Shown one piece after another: positions 54,806 to 64,000 of a stretch of 64,000 bases of DNA. Below the pieces are notes generated by a model. It was not told the origin of the DNA. It saw only the letters and a list, made by a program, of their open reading frames with translations, and did no database searches. Numbering within the stretch: position 1 is the stretch's first letter; each line of letters starts with the position of its first letter. Source of the DNA: Actinobacillus sp. GY-402 (GTDB taxonomy: Bacteria > Pseudomonadota > Gammaproteobacteria > Enterobacterales > Pasteurellaceae); contig NZ_CP062137.1 in NCBI RefSeq assembly GCF_014843355.1, positions 744,001 through 808,000 on the forward strand. The letters run 5' to 3'. The position numbers and the translations under genes were made by a program.

Positions 54806-57712
54806 TTATGTAAACAACTGTTTCCAAACCTGTTGGATAAATGACCGCACTTCCGAAAATTCGGAAGCGGGCACAACAGACGGTTCACCGAGCAGATTCA
54901 AATGGTGAATTCGGTTGCGCAGACTGGTATAACAGTCTTTCAGGTTTTCCGCCATATCCAACGACATCACATTGTTGCTTGCCATCACATCAAAAATTCG
55001 GACATTATCCGACCAATAAGCCAGATCAACATTTTGCGGCGCATTGGCAAGCACCAGATATTGCGCGATAAATTCAATATCGGTAATGCCGCCCGCATCG
55101 GTTTTAATATTGAAACGGGTTTTATCCGTATTCGCCAAATGTAAATACATTTTTTCGCGCATTTCCCGTACATCGGTTTTGAGCTTATCCAAATCGCGGG
55201 CGGCCGACAGCACTTCCCGACGAATGCGGTTAAATTCCCGGCGCAGATTCGGTTCGCCGTAAACCGCTCGGGCGCGAACCAACGCCTGGGTTTCCCATGT
55301 CCAGGCATCATTATGTTGATAATGCTCGAAAGCTTTCAGCGAACTGCATAATACGCCGGCTTCGCCGGAAGGACGCAGGCGCATATCGACTTCGTACAAA
55401 ATCCCCGCACTGGTTTTCATGCTGAAAATACTGACAACTTTCTGGGTAAGACGAAGATAGAATTGGTTAATATCGATTTGTTTTTTGCCTCCGACCGTAT
55501 AGCCTTCGCGACCATCGTACAGACAAACCAGATCCAAATCGGATTTATATCCCAACTCAATGCCGCCGAGTTTGCCGTATCCGATCACCAAAAATCCTTT
55601 TTCGCCCGTCGCCAAATGTTCCGGTACCCCGAACCGCGTTGTCATTTGCTGCCAGGCCAGATTAACCACCGCCGCAATAATGGCTTCCGCCAGATAAGTG
55701 AGGTGATCGCTGACTTTCATCACCGGCAGCGCACCTAAAATATCCGCGGCGGCAACACGCAACAAGGTCGTTTGTTTGAACTGACGCAGAGCATTGATGT
55801 ATTGTTCTTCGTCATCTTCAGGCAGACGCAGCAAATATTGTTGCAATTCGGCCGGATAATTTTCGAATGACGGTAAATCCAGCAATGCTTTACGATCCAA
55901 TAATTCGTCCAATAAAATCGGATGGCGTGCCATTTGTTCGGCGATCATTTGTGACTGCGCGCAAAGTTCAATCAACTGCTCTAAAGCTTGCGGGTTTTCC
56001 TGTAATAATTCCAGATAAGTGGTGCGTGTGACAATTTTTTCCACGATATTTAAAATCCGCGGCAACAAGACGCGATATGAGGAATGGGCAAAAATTTGCG
56101 ACAGCAAGTAAGGCAGCCATTGGCTTAAGACTTCCCGACCGCGCGTGCCGATGGGGCGGCGTGCCAGACTGTCCTTGAACTGAATCAGCTTTTCACAGAT
56201 TTCCTCTGTCTCGCTTTCCGGAATTTGATTTTCCGCCAGTATCGTCATGATTTCATTATTGTCGATTTCTAAAAAGTCCACCCAATCACTGTTTTGTGTA
56301 TTGGATTCCGTATCGTTTTCATCACCGATTAATTGATTAAAAACCGACCGCACTTTTTGCTGTTGTTCCTGCAAAACGGTATAAAAACTTTGCCAATCGC
56401 GGATGGGATAGCGCACAACGGTAGCCTGTCGGTTTTCATCCCATCGGGTGAATTCCGCCGTTGCCGCAATCAAACGTTGGCGATCCGTTTCTTCCGTCGG
56501 CAATAATTGAGTTTGTTTATCGTCGATTGCCTGTAACACATTTTCCACTCGCCGTAAGAACAAATAGGCCTGGGTTAAATCCTGACGTTGTTGCGCGGTT
56601 AATAATTGTAGTTTTTCGATTTCAGGCAATAGATTTAATAAAGCGTGCTGTTGCAGCGCCACTTCCCGTCCGCCGCGGATAAGCTGGAAAACCTGCACGA
56701 TAAATTCGATCTCGCGAATGCCGCCCGCGCCTAATTTGATGTTATCCGCTAATCCGCGCCGGCGAACTTCTCGTTCAATTTTGCCTTTCATTTCGCGTAA
56801 TGACTGAATCACGCTGAAATCGATGTAACGGCGGTAAATGAACGGACGTAACATTTGACGCAGAGCGTTGACATTCGGATCCGCCTCATCTGCGCCTAAA
56901 ATTCTGCCTTTGATCATGGCGTAACGTTCCCAATCCCGCCCTTGTTCCTGATAATAAGTTTCCATGGCGGCAAAACTTAAGGCCAGCGCGCCGCTGTCAC
57001 CGAAAGGTCGAAGACGCATATCGGTGCGGTAAACGAAACCATCGGCGGTGAATTGATCCAAGGCGTTAATTAAACGTTGTCCGAGGCGGGTAAAAAAGCG
57101 TTGATTATCCACCGAACGGCGCGCGCCCTGGGTTTCGCCGTTTTCCGGATAGGTGAAAATTAAATCGATATCGGAAGAAAAATTCAGCTCGAATCCGCCC
57201 AATTTTCCCATACCTAAAATATAAAGTCGTTGCGGATGACCGTGTTGATCCGTCGGCGTACCCATTTCCGAACAGGCTTGCGCGTAAAGCCAGTCTCGCG
57301 CGCCGATAATCAGACTTTCCGCCAGCTGAGACAAGCGAATAAAAATTTCTTCCACCGTTCCGCGATTCAGGCTTTGGCATAAACTGAGTTTCGCCATTTC
57401 TCGATTACGGAACCGGCGCAAAACGCGATAAAGCTGTTCTTCCGTTTCCGTCTGCGCCAGCAAGGCCGATAAGCGTTCGGAATATTTTTCGCAATCCGCC
57501 AAAGTGGGAAGCGTTTGCCAGCATTCGGCTAAAAAGTGCGGTTGATTTTGCCACACTTTTTCCACGAAATCCGACATGGCAATGGCTTGCAGCATGAGCG
57601 GAGTATTGACGTTTCGGGCGGCAAAATTCGCCGGAAACTGTTCGGGAAAACGTTCGGTTAAGCCCGCGGCGAGTCGATTGAGTGAAGGTTCGAAAACGGA
57701 AAGTGAAAGCAT
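54806..57712 (-). CDS. glnE: Glutamine synthetase adenylyltransferase/deadenylase
   Basis: A 968-residue two-headed enzyme that adenylylates and de-adenylylates glutamine synthetase according to nitrogen state. Both nucleotidyltransferase centres are visible: [20 protein letters not shown] at about 170 and [19 protein letters not shown] at about 697. Length is close to other gamma-proteobacterial GlnE proteins. Convergent with sspB. Confidence 0.96.
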   Translation of the reverse strand: MLSLSVFEPSLNRLAAGLTERFPEQFPANFAARNVNTPLMLQAIAMSDFVEKVWQNQPHFLAECWQTLPTLADCEKYSERLSALLAQTETEEQLYRVLRRFRNREMAKLSLCQSLNRGTVEEIFIRLSQLAESLIIGARDWLYAQACSEMGTPTDQHGHPQRLYILGMGKLGGFELNFSSDIDLIFTYPENGETQGARRSVDNQRFFTRLGQRLINALDQFTADGFVYRTDMRLRPFGDSGALALSFAAMETYYQEQGRDWERYAMIKGRILGADEADPNVNALRQMLRPFIYRRYIDFSVIQSLREMKGKIEREVRRRGLADNIKLGAGGIREIEFIVQVFQLIRGGREVALQQHALLNLLPEIEKLQLLTAQQRQDLTQAYLFLRRVENVLQAIDDKQTQLLPTEETDRQRLIAATAEFTRWDENRQATVVRYPIRDWQSFYTVLQEQQQKVRSVFNQLIGDENDTESNTQNSDWVDFLEIDNNEIMTILAENQIPESETEEICEKLIQFKDSLARRPIGTRGREVLSQWLPYLLSQIFAHSSYRVLLPRILNIVEKIVTRTTYLELLQENPQALEQLIELCAQSQMIAEQMARHPILLDELLDRKALLDLPSFENYPAELQQYLLRLPEDDEEQYINALRQFKQTTLLRVAAADILGALPVMKVSDHLTYLAEAIIAAVVNLAWQQMTTRFGVPEHLATGEKGFLVIGYGKLGGIELGYKSDLDLVCLYDGREGYTVGGKKQIDINQFYLRLTQKVVSIFSMKTSAGILYEVDMRLRPSGEAGVLCSSLKAFEHYQHNDAWTWETQALVRARAVYGEPNLRREFNRIRREVLSAARDLDKLKTDVREMREKMYLHLANTDKTRFNIKTDAGGITDIEFIAQYLVLANAPQNVDLAYWSDNVRIFDVMASNNVMSLDMAENLKDCYTSLRNRIHHLNLLGEPSVVPASEFSEVRSFIQQVWKQLFT

Positions 57713-57810
57713 AAGAATTTCTTAAAAAGCAAAAAAGACGTTCCGGGATTGTAACGGATCGGAAAAGTGCGGTCAAAAAATCGCATGTTTTTTTATGAAC
57801 GGCGAACAAT

Positions 57811-57840
57811 AAAAAGCCTCAACGAACATTGAGGCTTTAA
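57811..57840 (-). terminator. tyrP terminator
   Basis: On the minus strand AAAGCCTCAA pairs with TTGAGGCTTT and is followed by TTATT. It lies just after tyrP and before glnE. Confidence 0.88.
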
Positions 57841-57845
57841 AACGA

Positions 57846-59051
57846 TTAACCGATAACTTTCGGCAAATAACCCATATCGATTAAGAACGGCACGTTCATG
57901 ATGAGCAAGCCGAGAATCAGGGCGAGTAATAACGTGATGTTGCCGCCTTTTACCCGATAAGGCAAATCGGGATAACGTTTACGCACCATCCACGCCATGC
58001 CCACCGGCAATATTAAGCCGTAGAAAGTGAACATTTGACCGGCCAAAGCTAACACGGCTAAAAAATCGCGATAGAATAAGGCGAAAAAGAGCGTCGGCAG
58101 GAAGGTGAACATGCCTAAGGCGATACGCCCCGCATGAATATTGACCCGTTGAAGTAAGTCGTCCAGGCAATCGAACAGGGCTAATGCAACGCCTAAAAAC
58201 GAGGTTGCTAAAGCGAATAATGAGAACAAACGCACGGACCAACCGATCATTTCACTGCCGGTGATTTGGGTGACGGCAATAACCAGACCGCCTAAAGTCG
58301 GATCGTTATTCAGAATTTGGATGAATTCCGTTTGGCTTAGAACGCCGTGGGTCGCCATTTGCCATAAAATATAAACAAATAAAGGTAATGCCGTACCGCC
58401 CAGAATGGCAATGCGCAGGCGTTTGATGTCACCTTCGAGATAACTGTTAATGCTTGGAATAACCACATGAAAGCCGAAAGACGTGAAGAAATACGGGCTG
58501 GCCGAAATTAATAAAGCTTTATCTAACGGTAGGGCCATCAGGTTTTCCATGGTTACTTTCGGCAGCATGAAGAACAGCAGCACTACTAATGCCGCCAGTT
58601 TAGCAATAAACAGCATGCGGGTTGCCAGATCCACTTTACCGGTTCCGGCGATGATAAAAATACCGAAGAAAACCGTGAAAATAATGGAAATTTCCTGTCC
58701 GTATTCCCGTAAAGAAGGCAGAACGGTCGAAATCAAATCGCTGCTCATCAACACGTAAACGGTTAAGATTGCAAACATAAATACCACAAGTGCGACCGTT
58801 GCCAGGGCGCGACCGGCCATGCCGAAATATTGTTCTGCCAGTGTGGCGATCCCGGCATCGCGACGTTCCGCTTTTTGATAGACTTCAACAAAAAGCAGCG
58901 CACTGTAAGCAAGTAACGCCCATAGAATCACTAGCAGCAACAAGGTGAGACCGAAGCCCATTCCCGCCGAAGTCAGCGGCATTGATACCATGCCCGCGCC
59001 GATGGTGGTGCCTGCAACAATCAAGGCGCTACCAAAAGTTTTATTACGCAT
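57846..59051 (-). CDS. tyrP: Aromatic amino-acid permease, TyrP-type
   Basis: A 401-residue inner-membrane carrier with about eleven helices and the hydroxy/aromatic amino-acid permease signature GSALIVAGTTIGAGMVSMPL at the start. TyrP takes up tyrosine by proton symport. A strong TyrR box lies 58 bases upstream, supporting tyrosine rather than tryptophan as substrate. Confidence 0.9.
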   Translation of the reverse strand: MRNKTFGSALIVAGTTIGAGMVSMPLTSAGMGFGLTLLLLVILWALLAYSALLFVEVYQKAERRDAGIATLAEQYFGMAGRALATVALVVFMFAILTVYVLMSSDLISTVLPSLREYGQEISIIFTVFFGIFIIAGTGKVDLATRMLFIAKLAALVVLLFFMLPKVTMENLMALPLDKALLISASPYFFTSFGFHVVIPSINSYLEGDIKRLRIAILGGTALPLFVYILWQMATHGVLSQTEFIQILNNDPTLGGLVIAVTQITGSEMIGWSVRLFSLFALATSFLGVALALFDCLDDLLQRVNIHAGRIALGMFTFLPTLFFALFYRDFLAVLALAGQMFTFYGLILPVGMAWMVRKRYPDLPYRVKGGNITLLLALILGLLIMNVPFLIDMGYLPKVIG

Positions 59052-59108
59052 AAAGCGGTTCCTTATAGAGTGTTAAAGTGCGGTTATTTTAGCTGGAATT
59101 TTTTAAGT

Positions 59109-59126
59109 TGTAACCTTAATTTTACA
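59109..59126. promoter_or_regulatory. TyrR box upstream of tyrP
   Basis: TGTAACCTTAATTTTACA matches the TyrR consensus TGTAAA-N6-TTTACA at 11 of 12 positions. It lies 58-75 bases upstream of the tyrP start. Confidence 0.75.
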
Positions 59127-59242
59127 GGCTTGGCAATAATCTTTGCCGGAAACGCGCCGCCGCGAAGATAACTGCTGATAGAGCCATTTTTTTATGATAG
59201 AATCCAGCCCTAATTGTCCCATTTGAGAAAAAAGGAAAGAAT

Positions 59243-59716
59243 ATGAAGATTTTAGAAGGTAAATTAGCCGCACCGACAGCCAAAATCGCCGTGGTGGTTG
59301 CGCGTTTCAATCATTTCATTAACGACAGTTTGGTGGAAGGCGCCGTTGATGCGTTAAAACGCGTGGGCGAAGTGAAAGACGAAAACATTACCTTAGTAAA
59401 AGTGCCGGGCGCATACGAATTACCTCTGGCCGTACGCCGTTTGGCGGAAACGAAAAAATTCGACGCGATTGTAGCCTTAGGCACCGTGATTCGCGGCGGC
59501 ACGGCGCATTTCGAATACGTAGCGGGTGAAGCCAGCAGCGGATTGGGCAACGTTTCGCTGAATTCCGATATTCCGGTGGCGTTCGGTGTGCTTACCACCG
59601 AAAACATCGAACAAGCGATTGAGCGCGCCGGCACCAAAGCGGGTAACAAAGGCGCGGAAGCAGCAATGGTTGCGCTAGAAATGGTGAACCTGTTAAATCA
59701 AATCAAAACGGCATAA
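59243..59716 (+). CDS. ribH: 6,7-dimethyl-8-ribityllumazine synthase
   Basis: A 157-residue enzyme at the penultimate step of riboflavin synthesis, assembling as pentamers or 60-mers. Motifs: [16 protein letters not shown] near 22, [11 protein letters not shown] near 54 and [15 protein letters not shown] near 80. It precedes nusB by two bases, as in many gamma-proteobacteria. Confidence 0.97.
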   Translation: MKILEGKLAAPTAKIAVVVARFNHFINDSLVEGAVDALKRVGEVKDENITLVKVPGAYELPLAVRRLAETKKFDAIVALGTVIRGGTAHFEYVAGEASSGLGNVSLNSDIPVAFGVLTTENIEQAIERAGTKAGNKGAEAAMVALEMVNLLNQIKTA

Positions 59717-59718
59717 AC

Positions 59719-60147
59719 ATGACAGAACAAAAGAAAAAATCTTCACCGCGTCGCCGGGCGCGCGAATGTGCCGTTCAGGCGTTATATTCCTGGGCGGTAT
59801 CTAATAACGACGCGGCGGAAGTAGAATTAAATTTTATCGCCGAGCAGGACATAAAAGGTGCGGATGTGCCTTATTTTCGTAAATTATTCCGTAATACGGT
59901 CGCTTACTTAGAGCCGATTGACGCCACAATCGCGCCGTTTTTAGATCGTGCCGCAGACGAACTGACACCCATTGAAAAAGCCGTGTTGCGTTTGGCAACT
60001 TACGAACTGAAATACGAACCGGATGTGCCTTACAAAGTGGCTATCAACGAAGCCATTGAGGTGGCAAAAACCTTCGGTGCGGAAGACAGCCATAAATATA
60101 TCAACGGTGTGTTAGACCGAATCGCGCCGGCGCTCGGTCGTAAATAA
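59719..60147 (+). CDS. nusB: Transcription antitermination factor NusB
   Basis: A 142-residue all-helical RNA-binding protein of the rRNA antitermination complex. Conserved [18 protein letters not shown] at the start and [18 protein letters not shown] near 105 are present. Second gene of ribH-nusB; a terminator follows. Confidence 0.96.
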   Translation: MTEQKKKSSPRRRARECAVQALYSWAVSNNDAAEVELNFIAEQDIKGADVPYFRKLFRNTVAYLEPIDATIAPFLDRAADELTPIEKAVLRLATYELKYEPDVPYKVAINEAIEVAKTFGAEDSHKYINGVLDRIAPALGRK

Positions 60148-60159
60148 CCAATATTCGTA

Positions 60160-60186
60160 AAGCGGGCTTCCGGCCCGCTATTTTTA
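60160..60186 (+). terminator. nusB terminator
   Basis: AGCGGGC (60161-60167) pairs with GCCCGCT (60173-60179), then ATTTTTA. Confidence 0.85.
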
Positions 60187-60252
60187 TATAAGCCTTGGCA
60201 ACCCGTTTCAGAGATTCAAGGGCTTGCCAGCGGTAATTTCATTGAGAAATCT

Positions 60253-61248
60253 ATGCCTTCGGAATTTAATCTTATTCGTCAGTTTTTTGAACGACCGCAA
60301 TCCGTGCGGCGCGATGATGTGGTGTTGTCCATCGGTGACGATTGCGCCATGTTAACCGTCCCGGCGGGCAAAACGCTGGTGGTGACGACGGATACCATGG
60401 TGGAAAATTCGCATTTTTATCCGAATATTGCTCCCTATGATTTGGGTTATAAAGCGGTGGCGACGAATTTGAGCGATTTGGCGGCAATGGGGGCGGAGCC
60501 GGCCTGGGTTTCACTGGCGTTAACGTTGCCGCGTGCCGATGAAACTTGGTTGTCGGAGTTTTCGCGCGGGATGTTTGAACTGTTAAGCGCCCGACAGGTG
60601 CAACTGATAGGCGGCGATACGACTCATGGTGCGGTGTTAAGCGTGACCATTACGGCGCACGGATTTGTGGAAAAATCGACTGCACTTTGCCGTCATCAGG
60701 CGCGGGAAGGCGACGAAATTTATGTGTCCGGCACGTTGGGAGACGGATTGGCCGGTTTTCATTTACTTTCCGATTTGTTTCACGAACGCAAAAGTGCGGG
60801 AGATTTTTGCGAAGAATTTTTGATTCGCCGAAATCTTCATCCGACGCCTCGAATTCAATTAGGACAAGCATTGGCGCGGTATCGGATTTCCCGCTGCGCT
60901 TTGGATTTGTCGGACGGCTTAGTGGGCGATCTCGGACATATTTTAGAACGCAGCCGGCTAAGCGCCATCTTGGAGCTGGATGCTTTGCCTTGTTCCGACG
61001 CCTTGATACGCTTATACGGGAGAGAGCAGGCGGAGCGGTTGGCATTGCAGGGCGGCGAAGATTATGAATTATGTTTTACTTTGTCGCCGGATAAAAAGCC
61101 GTTGCTGGAACAATACGCCCAGGAATTTGATGTGCCGGTCACTTGCATTGGTCGCATTGTCGCCGCAAACGAGGAAAAACCTATTCAATTTCGGCGCCAA
61201 GGCCAAAATATTGAATTGCAGATTTCAAGTTTTGAACATCTTTTCTGA
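60253..61248 (+). CDS. thiL: Thiamine-monophosphate kinase
   Basis: A 331-residue PurM-like kinase making thiamine pyrophosphate, the last step after ThiE. Motifs: SIGDDCAMLTVPAGK near 27, ATNLSDLAAMGAEP near 78, DLSDGLVGDL near 217 and GGEDYELCF near 266. It precedes pgpA, a common gamma-proteobacterial order. Confidence 0.95.
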   Translation: MPSEFNLIRQFFERPQSVRRDDVVLSIGDDCAMLTVPAGKTLVVTTDTMVENSHFYPNIAPYDLGYKAVATNLSDLAAMGAEPAWVSLALTLPRADETWLSEFSRGMFELLSARQVQLIGGDTTHGAVLSVTITAHGFVEKSTALCRHQAREGDEIYVSGTLGDGLAGFHLLSDLFHERKSAGDFCEEFLIRRNLHPTPRIQLGQALARYRISRCALDLSDGLVGDLGHILERSRLSAILELDALPCSDALIRLYGREQAERLALQGGEDYELCFTLSPDKKPLLEQYAQEFDVPVTCIGRIVAANEEKPIQFRRQGQNIELQISSFEHLF

Positions 61249-61268
61249 TTTTCATCATCTGAAATTTG

Positions 61269-61303
61269 AGCGAGTAGGCGTTTGAAAGCCTATTCGCTTT
61301 GTA
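61269..61303 (+). terminator. Hairpin after thiL
   Basis: AGCGAGTAGGC (61269-61279) and GCCTATTCGCT (61288-61298) form an 11-bp stem with one G-U pair and a short T-run. It may attenuate read-through into pgpA. Confidence 0.6.
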
Positions 61304-61340
61304 GTAGTATGAAACGCAATGCTTTTCACCGATATTTCTT

Positions 61341-61835
61341 ATGACAGATTCTAATCATCCTTTATCACGCGTTCGTTTAACCAATCCCGTTCATTTGCTG
61401 GCCTTGGGTTTCGGAACCGGCTTGATTCGTAAGGCGCCCGGCACCTGGGGCAGTGCGGCGGGAGCGATGATAGGCGTAATTTTATTACACTTCTTAACAC
61501 CAAATTCTTTCTTAATTTTGACCGCACTTTCTTTCGTTTTAGGGTGTTATATTTGCCAAAGAACCGCAGAGGATATGGGCGTGCACGATCACGGTTCCAT
61601 CGTGTGGGATGAATTTGTCGGCATCTGGCTTTGTTTGCTGGCGGTGCCGACATTAAGTTGGTATTGGGTGGCGGCGGCATTTGCGGTTTTTCGTTTTTTC
61701 GATATTCTGAAGCCTTATCCCATCCGAATTTTTGACCAAAAACTGGAAAGCGGCTTCGGTATTATGATCGACGATATACTGGCGGCGGTTTATGCTATGA
61801 TTGTGTTACGATTGATTGCCGGGGTGGTAATGTAA
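61341..61835 (+). CDS. pgpA: Phosphatidylglycerophosphatase A
   Basis: A 164-residue inner-membrane phosphatase with four hydrophobic segments. Family motifs: LALGFGTGLIRKAPGTWGS near 20, DHGSIVWDEFVGIW near 83-96 and the late LKPYPIRIFD. It dephosphorylates phosphatidylglycerophosphate and is unrelated to PgpB. The LysE-type gene begins 3 bases later. Confidence 0.95.
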   Translation: MTDSNHPLSRVRLTNPVHLLALGFGTGLIRKAPGTWGSAAGAMIGVILLHFLTPNSFLILTALSFVLGCYICQRTAEDMGVHDHGSIVWDEFVGIWLCLLAVPTLSWYWVAAAFAVFRFFDILKPYPIRIFDQKLESGFGIMIDDILAAVYAMIVLRLIAGVVM

Positions 61836-61838
61836 CTT

Positions 61839-63301
<1,463 letters not shown>

Positions 63302-63392
63302 CAAATCAAATAAAATGTTAAATGCTATTTAAATTTATAATGAGGTATGCTAAATTTATCTCGCTATTAAGGAAAATAGCGTAAAACGACAC

Positions 63393-63421
63393 AAAGGAAT
63401 GCCGGCGGTATTCCTTTTTTA
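63393..63421 (+). terminator. dapB terminator
   Basis: AAAGGAATGCC and GGTATTCCTTT form a strong stem followed by a T-run. Confidence 0.9.
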
Positions 63422-63448
63422 TTTGATTAGCAAACACAGAGAATTTAT

Positions 63449-64000
63449 ATGGAAAGTTCAACTCCTATCCCAAAAATTGAGGTGAAACTCAACTTTAAAT
63501 GGCAGGGATTATTGATTGCCATTATTGTCGGTCTTGTCATTTGGGCGATTCCGACGCCTGAAGGATTAAGCTCCAGAGCCTGGGGAATGCTGGCGTTATT
63601 CGTCGCAACGATTGTTGCCATTATCGCCAAAGCCATGCCAATGGGCGCCGCTACTTTAGTGGCATTAGTCATTAGCGGATTAACCGGATTAACGCCGATT
63701 TCAGCCAAGCAGGGCGATGTCGGCATGTTATCCGGTTTTTCTAACGGCACCATTTGGTTAATCGGTATTGCCATGTTTTTATCCCGTGCGGTGATTAAAA
63801 CCGGATTGGGTAAACGTATTGCATTATATTTCGTTGCTCGTTTCGGTAAAAAAATGATGGGAGTCGCTTACGGTATGGCGCTTGCCGATGTGGTTATCGG
63901 CCCTGGTATTCCGTCCGCTTCCGCACGCGGCGGCGGTATTATGTATCCGATTATGCAATCTATCGCCGATGCTTACGACTCCAAACCCGGCCCGACGGCA
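63449..64000 (+). CDS. DASS-family anion:sodium symporter (C-terminus cut by window edge)
   Basis: The first 184 residues of a divalent anion:sodium symporter of the CitT/TtdT group. Membrane helices begin at about residue 17, and GFSNGTIWLIGIAMFLSRAV and PGIPSASARGGGIMYPI are typical family motifs. Substrates in the family are citrate, tartrate, succinate or other C4/C6 acids; the exact one cannot be read from this part. Confidence 0.88.
   Translation, partial: MESSTPIPKIEVKLNFKWQGLLIAIIVGLVIWAIPTPEGLSSRAWGMLALFVATIVAIIAKAMPMGAATLVALVISGLTGLTPISAKQGDVGMLSGFSNGTIWLIGIAMFLSRAVIKTGLGKRIALYFVARFGKKMMGVAYGMALADVVIGPGIPSASARGGGIMYPIMQSIADAYDSKPGPTA

Overview
The window reads as a chromosomal segment of a rumen-type Pasteurellaceae, close to Basfia/Mannheimia succiniciproducens or Actinobacillus succinogenes. 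The Hin-type DNA uptake signal (core AAGTGCGGT) occurs dozens of times, often as inverted pairs in terminators. Gene pairs familiar from Haemophilus recur: dat-ddc, pgpB/ribA, dsbC-recJ, rplM-rpsI-sspA-sspB, ribH-nusB-thiL-pgpA. The exact species is an inference.

Layout. 1-11 kb is accessory in character. It holds three LysR regulators, two of them next to small target genes, an orphan RND pump, a DsbA-like oxidoreductase, the chaperone/glyoxalase HchA and a nitroreductase flanked by Neisseriaceae-like uptake words. It also has five Apl-type uptake signals (ACAAGCGGT) that are almost absent elsewhere. 11-19.7 kb carries an AraC/GyrI-like regulator, deoC behind a perfect FNR box, a PotABCD-ordered ABC importer behind a perfect CRP site, a DmsD-like chaperone with a NapF-like ferredoxin, and a MerR/zinc-type exporter pair. 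19.7-24.7 kb is a peptide and amide scavenging block (abgA-like, dcuC, pepE and a divergent M20 hydrolase). 24.8-30.2 kb is the anaerobic formate block: hycH, hycI, a selenocysteine-encoding fdhF (in-frame UGA plus SECIS), yedE, yedF and, on the other strand, hypA. The rest of the hydrogenase maturation set, hypB-hypD-hypE, lies at 44.3-47.4 kb without hypC.

30.2-37.2 kb holds lysS and prfB (with its programmed +1 frameshift), then dsbC, a candidate 135-nt small RNA, recJ, a DsbA-like protein and mtnN. 37.2-43.5 kb (minus strand) has argF, a TPP-riboswitch-controlled thiMDE operon, a YjbR-type two-domain protein, nagK and pgpB; ribA runs divergently. 47.4-51.7 kb has a cupin, zapG and dat-ddc for 1,3-diaminopropane, the last with a possibly structured leader. 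At 52 kb a tRNA-Leu(CAG) is followed by an integrase fragment fused to the rplM promoter region. The remainder (52.6-64 kb) is housekeeping: rplM-rpsI, sspAB, glnE, tyrP behind a TyrR box, ribH-nusB-thiL-pgpA, a LysE-type exporter, dapB and the start of a DASS-family carrier.

Two copies of a MITE-like palindromic element (6.9 and 19.7 kb) share terminal sequence and are each flanked by 9-11 bp direct repeats. Together the genes fit a facultative anaerobe doing mixed-acid fermentation: formate oxidation with selenium and nickel enzymes, C4-dicarboxylate exchange, and FNR/CRP-type control.
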